Below, piece after piece: positions 53,527 to 64,000 of a DNA stretch of 64,000 nucleotides. Origin of the DNA: Ecdyonurus torrentis. Lineage: Eukaryota > Arthropoda > Insecta > Ephemeroptera > Heptageniidae. Numbering within the stretch: position 1 is the stretch's first letter; every line of letters begins with the position of its first letter. The position numbers and the translations under genes were made by a program. The notes beneath the pieces are model-generated. The model was not told the origin of the DNA, searched no databases, and saw only the letters and a program-made list of their open reading frames with translations. The DNA lies in NCBI GenBank assembly GCA_949318235.1, contig CASGGR010000034.1, forward strand, positions 2,743,501 to 2,807,500. The letters are read 5' to 3'.

Positions 53527-55494
53527 ATGAAACAAAGTTTCTATTTCAAGAACCAAATGTTATTGAATGATAAAAATCATACTTTTTACACGATTAAAAC
53601 TATTTTTGATGATTTCTCAAAAACTAAGAATGCTACAGACATTAAATTTGACTCAAAACATAGGTTTTTTAATTCTCTACAAAAAAGATGTCTTGAACTT
53701 TTTTGCTCCGACGCATAGTTTTTGGGTTATTGACAATTTTAGTTTTCACTCATCATGTAGCCAAACCAAGTCATGAAACAAAGTTTCTATTTCAAGAACC
53801 AAATGTTATTGAATGATAAAAATCATACTTTTTACACGATTAAAACTAGTTTTGATGATTTCTCCAAAACTAAGAATGCTACAGACATCTATTTTAACTT
53901 ATAACATAGGTTTTTCAATTCTCTACAAAAAAGATGTCTTGAACTTTTTTGCTCCGACGCATAGTTTTTGGGTTATTGACAATTTTAGTTTTTACTCATC
54001 ATGTAGCCAAACTAAGTCATGAAACAAAGTTTCTATTTCAAGAACCAAATGTTATTGAATGATAAAAATCATACTTTTTACACGATTAAAACTATTTTTG
54101 ATGATTTCTCAAAAACTAAGAATGCTACAGACATTAAATTTAACTTATAACATAGGGTTTTCAATTCTCTACAAAAAAGATGTCTTGAACTTTTTTGCTC
54201 CGACGCATAGTTTTTGGGTTATTGACAATTTTAGTTTTCACTCATCATGTAGCCAAACCAAGTCATGAAACAAAGTTTCTATTTCAAGAACCAAATGTTA
54301 TTGAATGATAAAAATCATACTTTTTACAAGATTAAAACTAGTTTTGATGATTTCTCAAAAACTAAGAATGCTACAGACATTAAATTTGACTCAAAACATA
54401 GGTTTTTTAATTCTCTACAAAAAAGATGTCTTAAACTTTTTTGCTCCGACGCATACTTTTTAAGTTATTGACAATTTTAGTTTTCACTTATCATGTAGCC
54501 AAACCAAGTCATGAAACAAAGTTTCTATTTCAAGAACCACATGTTATTGAATGATAAAAATCATACTTTTTACACGATTTAAACTAGTTTTGATGATTTC
54601 TCAAAAACTAAGAATGCTACAGACTTACTATTTAACTTATAACATAGGTTTTTCAATTCTCTACAAAAAAGATGTCTTGAACTTTTTTGCTCCGACGCAT
54701 AGTTTTTGGGTTATTGACAATTTTAGTTTTCACTTATCATGTAGCCAAACCAAGTCATGAAACAAAGTTTCTATTTCAAGAACCAAATGTTATTGAATGA
54801 TAAAAACCATACTTTTTACACGATTAAAACTAGTTTTGATGATTTCTCCAAAACTAAGAATGCTACAGACATAAAATTTAACTTATAACATAGGTTTTTT
54901 AATTCTCTACAAAAAAGATGTCTTGAACTTTTTTGCTCCGACGCATAGTTTTTGGGTTATTGACAATTTTAGTTTTCACTCATCATGTAGCCAAACCAAG
55001 TCATGAAACAAAGTTTCTATTTCAAGAACCAAATGTTATTGAATGATAAAAATCATACTTTTTACACGATTAAAACTAGTTTTGATGATTTCTCCAAAAC
55101 TAAGAATGCTACAGACGTCCATTTTAACTTATAACATAGGTTTTTCAATTCTCTACAAAAAAGATGTCTTGAACTTTTTTGCTCCGACGCATAGTTTTTG
55201 GGTTATTGACAATTTTAGTTTTTACTCATCATGTAGCCAAACTAAGTCATGAAACAAAGTTTCTATTTCAAGAACCAAATGTTATTGAATGATAAAAATC
55301 ATACTTTTTACACGATTAAAACTATTTTTGATGATTTCTCAAAAACTAAGAATGCTACAGACATTAAATTTGACTCAAAACATAGGTTTTTTAATTCTCT
55401 ACAAAAAAGTTGTCTTGAACTTTTTTGCTCCGACGCATAGTTTTTGGGTTATTGACAATTTTAGTTTTTACTCATCATGTAGCCAAACTAAGTC
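53527..55494. repeat. 8-mer higher-order repeat, tandem copy 3 of 3 full
   Basis: Same order, with aaaagttg (t at 55410), but the E monomer lacks the aaaatatg change. The E tail is now ccaaaccaag and the Y monomer has ctaag. These forms hold to the end of the window, so the copy is a boundary between two sequence states. Confidence 0.92.
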
Positions 55495-57708
55495 ATGAAA
55501 CAAAGTTTCTATTTCAAGAACCAAATGTTATTGAATGATAAAAATCATACTTTTTACACGATTAAAACTATTTTTGATGATTTCTCAAAAACTAAGAATG
55601 CTACAGACATTAAATTTGACTCAAAACATAGGTTTTTTAATTCTCTACAAAAAAGATGTCTTGAACTTTTTTGCTCCGACGCATAGTTTTTGGGTTATTG
55701 ACAATTTTAGTTTTCACTCATCATGTAGCCAAACCAAGTCATGAAACAAAGTTTCTATTTCAAGAACCAAATGTTATTGAATGATAAAAATCATACTTTT
55801 TACACGATTAAAACTAGTTTTGATGATTTCTCCAAAACTAAGAATGCTACAGACATCTATTTTAACTTATAACATAGGTTTTTCAATTCTCTACAAAAAA
55901 GATGTCTTGAACTTTTTTGCTCCGACGCATAGTTTTTGGGTTATTGACAATTTTAGTTTTTACTCATCATGTAGCCAAACTAAGTCATGAAACAAAGTTT
56001 CTATTTCAAGAACCAAATGTTATTGAATGATAAAAATCATACTTTTTACACGATTAAAACTATTTTTGATGATTTCTCAAAAACTAAGAATGCTACAGAC
56101 ATTAAATTTAACTTATAACATAGGGTTTTCAATTCTCTACAAAAAAGATGTCTTGAACTTTTTTGCTCCGACGCATAGTTTTTGGGTTATTGACAATTTT
56201 AGTTTTCACTCATCATGTAGCCAAACCAAGTCATGAAACAAAGTTTCTATTTCAAGAACCAAATGTTATTGAATGATAAAAATCATACTTTTTACAAGAT
56301 TAAAACTAGTTTTGATGATTTCTCAAAAACTAAGAATGCTACAGACATTAAATTTGACTCAAAACATAGGTTTTTTAATTCTCTACAAAAAAGATGTCTT
56401 AAACTTTTTTGCTCCGACGCATACTTTTTAAGTTATTGACAATTTTAGTTTTCACTTATCATGTAGCCAAACCAAGTCATGAAACAAAGTTTCTATTTCA
56501 AGAACCACATGTTATTGAATGATAAAAATCATACTTTTTACACGATTTAAACTAGTTTTGATGATTTCTCAAAAACTAAGAATGCTACAGACTTACTATT
56601 TAACTTATAACATAGGTTTTTCAATTCTCTACAAAAAAGATGTCTTGAACTTTTTTGCTCCGACGCATAGTTTTTGGGTTATTGACAATTTTAGTTTTCA
56701 CTTATCATGTAGCCAAACCAAGTCATGAAACAAAGTTTCTATTTCAAGAACCAAATGTTATTGAATGATAAAAACCATACTTTTTACACGATTAAAACTA
56801 GTTTTGATGATTTCTCCAAAACTAAGAATGCTACAGACATAAAATTTAACTTATAACATAGGTTTTTTAATTCTCTACAAAAAAGATGTCTTGAACTTTT
56901 TTGCTCCGACGCATAGTTTTTGGGTTATTGACAATTTTAGTTTTCACTCATCATGTAGCCAAACCAAGTCATGAAACAAAGTTTCTATTTCAAGAACCAA
57001 ATGTTATTGAATGATAAAAATCATACTTTTTACACGATTAAAATTAGTTTTGATGATTTCTCAAAAACTAAGAATGCTACAGACTTACTATTTAACTTAT
57101 AACATAGGTTTTTCAATTCTCTACAAAAAAGATGTCTTGAACTTTTTTGCTCCGACGCATAGTTTTTGGGTTATTGACAATTTTAGTTTTCACTTATCAT
57201 GTAGCCAAACCAAGTCATGAAACAAAGTTTCTATTTCAAGAACCAAATGTTATTGAATGATAAAAATCATACTTTTTACACGATTAAAACTAGTTTTGAT
57301 GATTTCTCCAAAACTAAGAATGCTACAGACGTCCATTTTAACTTATAACATAGGTTTTTCAATTCTCTACAAAAAAGATGTCTTGAACTTTTTTGCTCCG
57401 ACGCATAGTTTTTGGGTTATTGACAATTTTAGTTTTTACTCATCATGTAGCCAAACTAAGTCATGAAACAAAGTTTCTATTTCAAGAACCAAATGTTATT
57501 GAATGATAAAAATCATACTTTTTACACGATTAAAACTATTTTTGATGATTTCTCAAAAACTAAGAATGCTACAGACATTAAATTTGACTCAAAACATAGG
57601 TTTTTTAATTCTCTACAAAAAAGATGTCTTAAACTTTTTTGCTCCGACGCATACTTTTTAAGTTATTGACAATTTTAGTTTTCACTTATCATGTAGCCAA
57701 ACCAAGTC
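55495..57708. repeat. Incomplete 8-mer and transition segment, 9 monomers
   Basis: Order: L-U-Q-E-Y-P-y-S-E. The first six follow the 8-mer; then a new family, y, appears at 56971-57216 (gattaaaattag with acttactattt), followed by S and an E monomer with a Q-like front. This is the founding context of the y family, which recurs only to the right. Confidence 0.88.
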
Positions 57709-60660
57709 ATGAAACAAAGTTTCTATTTCAAGAACCACATGTTATTGAATGATAAAAATCATACTTTTTACACGATTTAAACTAGTTTTGATGATTTCTC
57801 AAAAACTAAGAATGCTACAGACTTACTATTTAACTTATAACATAGGTTTTTCAATTCTCTACAAAAAAGATGTCTTGAACTTTTTTGCTCCGACGCATAG
57901 TTTTTGGGTTATTGACAATTTTAGTTTTCACTCATCATGTAGCCAAACTAAGTCATGAAACAAAGTTTCTATTTCAAGAACCAAATGTTATTGAATGATA
58001 AAAATCATACTTTTTACACGATTAAAACTATTTTTGATGATTTCTCAAAAACTAAGAATGCTACAGACATTAAATTTGACTCAAAACATAGGTTTTTTAA
58101 TTCTCTACAAAAAAGATGTCTTGAACTTTTTTGCTCCGACGCATAGTTTTTGGGTTATTGACAATTTTAGTTTTCACTCATCATGTAGCCAAACCAAGTC
58201 ATGAAACAAAGTTTCTATTTCAAGAACCAAATGTTATTGAATGATAAAAATCATACTTTTTACACGATTAAAACTAGTTTTGATGATTTCTCCAAAACTA
58301 AGAATGCTACAGACATCTATTTTAACTTATAACATAGGTTTTTCAATTCTCTACAAAAAAGATGTCTTGAACTTTTTTGCTCCGACGCATAGTTTTTGGG
58401 TTATTGACAATTTTAGTTTTTACTCATCATGTAGCCAAACTAAGTCATGAAACAAAGTTTCTATTTCAAGAACCAAATGTTATTGAATGATAAAAATCAT
58501 ACTTTTTACACGATTAAAACTATTTTTGATGATTTCTCAAAAACTAAGAATGCTACAGACATTAAATTTAACTTATAACATAGGGTTTTCAATTCTCTAC
58601 AAAAAAGATGTCTTGAACTTTTTTGCTCCGACGCATAGTTTTTGGGTTATTGACAATTTTAGTTTTCACTCATCATGTAGCCAAACCAAGTCATGAAACA
58701 AAGTTTCTATTTCAAGAACCAAATGTTATTGAATGATAAAAATCATACTTTTTACAAGATTAAAACTAGTTTTGATGATTTCTCAAAAACTAAGAATGCT
58801 ACAGACATTAAATTTGACTCAAAACATAGGTTTTTTAATTCTCTACAAAAAAGATGTCTTAAACTTTTTTGCTCCGACGCATACTTTTTAAGTTATTGAC
58901 AATTTTAGTTTTCACTTATCATGTAGCCAAACCAAGTCATGAAACAAAGTTTCTATTTCAAGAACCACATGTTATTGAATGATAAAAATCATACTTTTTA
59001 CACGATTTAAACTAGTTTTGATGATTTCTCAAAAACTAAGAATGCTACAGACTTACTATTTAACTTATAACATAGGTTTTTTAATTCTCTACAAAAAAGA
59101 TGTCTTGAACTTTTTTGCTCCGACGCATAGTTTTTGGGTTATTGACAATTTTAGTTTTCACTCATCATGTAGCCAAACCAAGTCATGAAACAAAGTTTCT
59201 ATTTCAAGAACCAAATGTTATTGAATGATAAAAATCATACTTTTTACACGATTAAAATTAGTTTTGATGATTTCTCAAAAACTAAGAATGCTACAGACTT
59301 ACTATTTAACTTATAACATAGGTTTTTCAATTCTCTACAAAAAAGATGTCTTGAACTTTTTTGCTCCGACGCATAGTTTTTGGGTTATTGACAATTTTAG
59401 TTTTCACTTATCATGTAGCCAAACCAAGTCATGAAACAAAGTTTCTATTTCAAGAACCAAATGTTATTGAATGATAAAAACCATACTTTTTACACGATTA
59501 AAACTAGTTTTGATGATTTCTCCAAAACTAAGAATGCTACAGACATAAAATTTAACTTATAACATAGGTTTTTTAATTCTCTACAAAAAAGATGTCTTGA
59601 ACTTTTTTGCTCCGACGCATAGTTTTTGGGTTATTGACAATTTTAGTTTTCACTCATCATGTAGCCAAACCAAGTCATGAAACAAAGTTTCTATTTCAAG
59701 AACCAAATGTTATTGAATGATAAAAATCATACTTTTTACACGATTAAAACTAGTTTTGATGATTTCTCCAAAACTAAGAATGCTACAGACGTCCATTTTA
59801 ACTTATAACATAGGTTTTTCAATTCTCTACAAAAAAGATGTCTTGAACTTTTTTGCTCCGACGCATAGTTTTTGGGTTATTGACAATTTTAGTTTTTACT
59901 CATCATGTAGCCAAACTAAGTCATGAAACAAAGTTTCTATTTCAAGAACCAAATGTTATTGAATGATAAAAATCATACTTTTTACACGATTAAAACTAGT
60001 TTTGATGATTTCTCCAAAACTAAGAATGCTACAGACATCTATTTTAACTTATAACATAGGTTTTTCAATTCTCTACAAAAAAGATGTCTTGAACTTTTTT
60101 GCTCCGACGCATAGTTTTTGGGTTATTGACAATTTTAGTTTTTACTCATCATGTAGCCAAACTAAGTCATGAAACAAAGTTTCTATTTCAAGAACCAAAT
60201 GTTATTGAATGATAAAAATCATACTTTTTACACGATTAAAACTATTTTTGATGATTTCTCAAAAACTAAGAATGCTACAGACATTAAATTTAACTTATAA
60301 CATAGGGTTTTCAATTCTCTACAAAAAAGATGTCTTGAACTTTTTTGCTCCGACGCATAGTTTTTGGGTTATTGACAATTTTAGTTTTCACTCATCATGT
60401 AGCCAAACCAAGTCATGAAACAAAGTTTCTATTTCAAGAACCAAATGTTATTGAATGATAAAAATCATACTTTTTACAAGATTAAAACTAGTTTTGATGA
60501 TTTCTCAAAAACTAAGAATGCTACAGACATTAAATTTGACTCAAAACATAGGTTTTTTAATTCTCTACAAAAAAGATGTCTTAAACTTTTTTGCTCCGAC
60601 GCATACTTTTTAAGTTATTGACAATTTTAGTTTTCACTTATCATGTAGCCAAACCAAGTC
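57709..60660. repeat. 12-mer higher-order repeat, copy 1 (2,952 bp)
   Basis: Order: Y-L-U-Q-E-Y-y-P-S-U-Q-E. The first Y has ataggtttttc and a cactcatc tail with ccaaact. The second Y has ggttttttaat and a cactcatc tail with ccaaacc. The unit can be read as a 5-mer plus a 7-mer, each ending in or starting from U-Q-E. Confidence 0.9.
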
Positions 60661-63612
60661 ATGAAACAAAGTTTCTATTTCAAGAACCACATGTTATTGA
60701 ATGATAAAAATCATACTTTTTACACGATTTAAACTAGTTTTGATGATTTCTCAAAAACTAAGAATGCTACAGACTTACTATTTAACTTATAACATAGGTT
60801 TTTCAATTCTCTACAAAAAAGATGTCTTGAACTTTTTTGCTCCGACGCATAGTTTTTGGGTTATTGACAATTTTAGTTTTCACTCATCATGTAGCCAAAC
60901 TAAGTCATGAAACAAAGTTTCTATTTCAAGAACCAAATGTTATTGAATGATAAAAATCATACTTTTTACACGATTAAAACTATTTTTGATGATTTCTCAA
61001 AAACTAAGAATGCTACAGACATTAAATTTGACTCAAAACATAGGTTTTTTAATTCTCTACAAAAAAGATGTCTTGAACTTTTTTGCTCCGACGCATAGTT
61101 TTTGGGTTATTGACAATTTTAGTTTTCACTCATCATGTAGCCAAACCAAGTCATGAAACAAAGTTTCTATTTCAAGAACCAAATGTTATTGAATGATAAA
61201 AATCATACTTTTTACACGATTAAAACTAGTTTTGATGATTTCTCCAAAACTAAGAATGCTACAGACATCTATTTTAACTTATAACATAGGTTTTTCAATT
61301 CTCTACAAAAAAGATGTCTTGAACTTTTTTGCTCCGACGCATAGTTTTTGGGTTATTGACAATTTTAGTTTTTACTCATCATGTAGCCAAACTAAGTCAT
61401 GAAACAAAGTTTCTATTTCAAGAACCAAATGTTATTGAATGATAAAAATCATACTTTTTACACGATTAAAACTATTTTTGATGATTTCTCAAAAACTAAG
61501 AATGCTACAGACATTAAATTTAACTTATAACATAGGGTTTTCAATTCTCTACAAAAAAGATGTCTTGAACTTTTTTGCTCCGACGCATAGTTTTTGGGTT
61601 ATTGACAATTTTAGTTTTCACTCATCATGTAGCCAAACCAAGTCATGAAACAAAGTTTCTATTTCAAGAACCAAATGTTATTGAATGATAAAAATCATAC
61701 TTTTTACAAGATTAAAACTAGTTTTGATGATTTCTCAAAAACTAAGAATGCTACAGACATTAAATTTGACTCAAAACATAGGTTTTTTAATTCTCTACAA
61801 AAAAGATGTCTTAAACTTTTTTGCTCCGACGCATACTTTTTAAGTTATTGACAATTTTAGTTTTCACTTATCATGTAGCCAAACCAAGTCATGAAACAAA
61901 GTTTCTATTTCAAGAACCACATGTTATTGAATGATAAAAATCATACTTTTTACACGATTTAAACTAGTTTTGATGATTTCTCAAAAACTAAGAATGCTAC
62001 AGACTTACTATTTAACTTATAACATAGGTTTTTTAATTCTCTACAAAAAAGATGTCTTGAACTTTTTTGCTCCGACGCATAGTTTTTGGGTTATTGACAA
62101 TTTTAGTTTTCACTCATCATGTAGCCAAACCAAGTCATGAAACAAAGTTTCTATTTCAAGAACCAAATGTTATTGAATGATAAAAATCATACTTTTTACA
62201 CGATTAAAATTAGTTTTGATGATTTCTCAAAAACTAAGAATGCTACAGACTTACTATTTAACTTATAACATAGGTTTTTCAATTCTCTACAAAAAAGATG
62301 TCTTGAACTTTTTTGCTCCGACGCATAGTTTTTGGGTTATTGACAATTTTAGTTTTCACTTATCATGTAGCCAAACCAAGTCATGAAACAAAGTTTCTAT
62401 TTCAAGAACCAAATGTTATTGAATGATAAAAACCATACTTTTTACACGATTAAAACTAGTTTTGATGATTTCTCCAAAACTAAGAATGCTACAGACATAA
62501 AATTTAACTTATAACATAGGTTTTTTAATTCTCTACAAAAAAGATGTCTTGAACTTTTTTGCTCCGACGCATAGTTTTTGGGTTATTGACAATTTTAGTT
62601 TTCACTCATCATGTAGCCAAACCAAGTCATGAAACAAAGTTTCTATTTCAAGAACCAAATGTTATTGAATGATAAAAATCATACTTTTTACACGATTAAA
62701 ACTAGTTTTGATGATTTCTCCAAAACTAAGAATGCTACAGACGTCCATTTTAACTTATAACATAGGTTTTTCAATTCTCTACAAAAAAGATGTCTTGAAC
62801 TTTTTTGCTCCGACGCATAGTTTTTGGGTTATTGACAATTTTAGTTTTTACTCATCATGTAGCCAAACTAAGTCATGAAACAAAGTTTCTATTTCAAGAA
62901 CCAAATGTTATTGAATGATAAAAATCATACTTTTTACACGATTAAAACTAGTTTTGATGATTTCTCCAAAACTAAGAATGCTACAGACATCTATTTTAAC
63001 TTATAACATAGGTTTTTCAATTCTCTACAAAAAAGATGTCTTGAACTTTTTTGCTCCGACGCATAGTTTTTGGGTTATTGACAATTTTAGTTTTTACTCA
63101 TCATGTAGCCAAACTAAGTCATGAAACAAAGTTTCTATTTCAAGAACCAAATGTTATTGAATGATAAAAATCATACTTTTTACACGATTAAAACTATTTT
63201 TGATGATTTCTCAAAAACTAAGAATGCTACAGACATTAAATTTAACTTATAACATAGGGTTTTCAATTCTCTACAAAAAAGATGTCTTGAACTTTTTTGC
63301 TCCGACGCATAGTTTTTGGGTTATTGACAATTTTAGTTTTCACTCATCATGTAGCCAAACCAAGTCATGAAACAAAGTTTCTATTTCAAGAACCAAATGT
63401 TATTGAATGATAAAAATCATACTTTTTACAAGATTAAAACTAGTTTTGATGATTTCTCAAAAACTAAGAATGCTACAGACATTAAATTTGACTCAAAACA
63501 TAGGTTTTTTAATTCTCTACAAAAAAGATGTCTTAAACTTTTTTGCTCCGACGCATACTTTTTAAGTTATTGACAATTTTAGTTTTCACTTATCATGTAG
63601 CCAAACCAAGTC
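60661..63612. repeat. 12-mer higher-order repeat, copy 2 (2,952 bp)
   Basis: Tandem copy of 57709-60660, monomer for monomer, including the two distinct Y forms and the y monomer at 62137-62382. I noticed no differences from copy 1 in the marker sites. Confidence 0.9.
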
Positions 63613-64000
63613 ATGAAACAAAGTTTCTATTTCAAGAACCACATGTTATTGAATGATAAAAATCATACTTTTTACACGATTTAAACTAGTTTTGATGATT
63701 TCTCAAAAACTAAGAATGCTACAGACTTACTATTTAACTTATAACATAGGTTTTTTAATTCTCTACAAAAAAGATGTCTTGAACTTTTTTGCTCCGACGC
63801 ATAGTTTTTGGGTTATTGACAATTTTAGTTTTCACTCATCATGTAGCCAAACCAAGTCATGAAACAAAGTTTCTATTTCAAGAACCAAATGTTATTGAAT
63901 GATAAAAATCATACTTTTTACACGATTAAAATTAGTTTTGATGATTTCTCAAAAACTAAGAATGCTACAGACTTACTATTTAACTTATAACATAGGTTTT
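63613..64000. repeat. Array continuing past the window end (Y, partial y)
   Basis: After the second 12-mer the next monomer is the ggttttttaat form of Y, and then y (gattaaaattag). This is the order at 61891-62382, not the order that would start a third 12-mer. The array therefore continues as a 7-mer step (E-Y-y-P-S-U-Q) and is cut by the window at base 142 of the last monomer. Confidence 0.85.

Larger units (their letters stand above)
1..64000. repeat. Satellite DNA array, 246-bp monomer, about 260 head-to-tail copies
   Basis: The same 246-bp unit repeats from the first to the last base in one orientation. The marker 'agtcatgaaac' has its ATG at 145, 391, 637 and so on to 63859, always 145 + 246k. 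There are therefore 259 complete monomers plus partial ones at 1-144 and 63859-64000. Other markers, such as 'gctccgacgc' and 'attgacaat', keep the same register, so no net insertion or deletion is seen in 64 kb. Two contrasting monomers (391-636 and 637-882) differ at about 11 sites by hand count, roughly 4-5%, while copies inside HORs differ far less. No unique DNA interrupts the array. Its role is not shown by sequence. Arrays of this kind are typical of eukaryotic centromeric, pericentromeric or subtelomeric heterochromatin. No stretch in the window holds a gene I would support. Confidence 0.99.

Noticed and set aside
1..64000. CRISPR array
   Set aside because: The period is 246 bp with the whole unit repeated; there are no short repeats separated by unique spacers and no cas genes.
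1..64000. CENP-B box or a similar known centromere motif
   Set aside because: The core requires TTCG and CGGG elements; neither TTCG nor CGGG (nor their complements) occurs in the monomer. The gctccgacgc segment does not fit.
1..64000. Transposon-derived array (terminal inverted repeats, LTRs, or transposase or reverse transcriptase remnants)
   Set aside because: No unit ends, target duplications or protein remnants are visible; all sequence belongs to the same monomer.
1..64000. Tandem tRNA, 5S rRNA or snRNA gene cluster with a 246-bp unit
   Set aside because: I see no tRNA A and B boxes, 5S internal control region or snRNA motifs in the unit on either strand.
1..64000. Species assignment from the monomer
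   Set aside because: I do not recognise the sequence. Composition and structure fit many eukaryotes, including insects and plants, so any name would be a guess.

Overview
The whole window is one uninterrupted satellite-DNA array. A 246-bp monomer is repeated head to tail in one orientation, about 260 times (260 x 246 + 40 = 64,000). I see no unique sequence, convincing protein gene, RNA gene, transposon or CRISPR array, and neither edge of the array lies in the window. One monomer counted by hand (637-882) is 28% G+C. A long, homogeneous array with higher-order repeats (HORs) points to eukaryotic heterochromatin: centromeric, pericentromeric, subtelomeric or sex-chromosomal. I cannot name the species from the sequence.

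The monomer register (start at 145 + 246k, set on the ATGA of 'agtcatgaaac') never slips. Every marker keeps its position modulo 246 from end to end, so I found no net insertion or deletion. Variation is by substitution at a limited set of sites. Combinations of these define families. Codes used below, with diagnostic bases: N (ctccaaatataag), Q (gattaaaactattttt with atagggttttc), F (as Q with gatttaaac), V (acaagatt), K (gaacgata), D (gatgactta), A (ataaaatttgactc), E (tcttaaac with gcatactttttaag), Y (acttactattt), P (aaccat with ataaaatttaac), S (acgtccatt), L (as Q in front, tttgactc behind), U (acatctatt), T (aaccat with acgtcc), y (as Y with gattaaaattag). A suffix h marks a cttatc tail, in Q, F and L with gctaaacc.

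Layout: (1) 1-17118 is built of N, Q, F, V, K, D and A monomers and holds a duplicated 9-mer (883-5310). (2) 17119-30648 mixes these with E-Y-P-S-L modules and holds two copies of a ~6 kb block (12937-19086 and 22285-28188) and an 11-mer pair. (3) 30649-43932 is a 27-mer unit of 6,642 bp duplicated in tandem almost perfectly. (4) 43687-55494 has four full copies of an 8-mer, interrupted by a 9-mer and a 7-mer. (5) 57709-63612 is a duplicated 12-mer, and its pattern runs on to the window end.

The sequence shows nested, successive segmental duplications with different repeat-unit lengths, fused (chimeric) monomers, and families that appear and vanish along the array. This is the pattern expected from unequal crossing-over and gene conversion acting locally. 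All comparisons were made by eye from marker positions; single-base differences may have been missed. The near-identical duplications should be treated as assembly-dependent until spanning reads confirm them.
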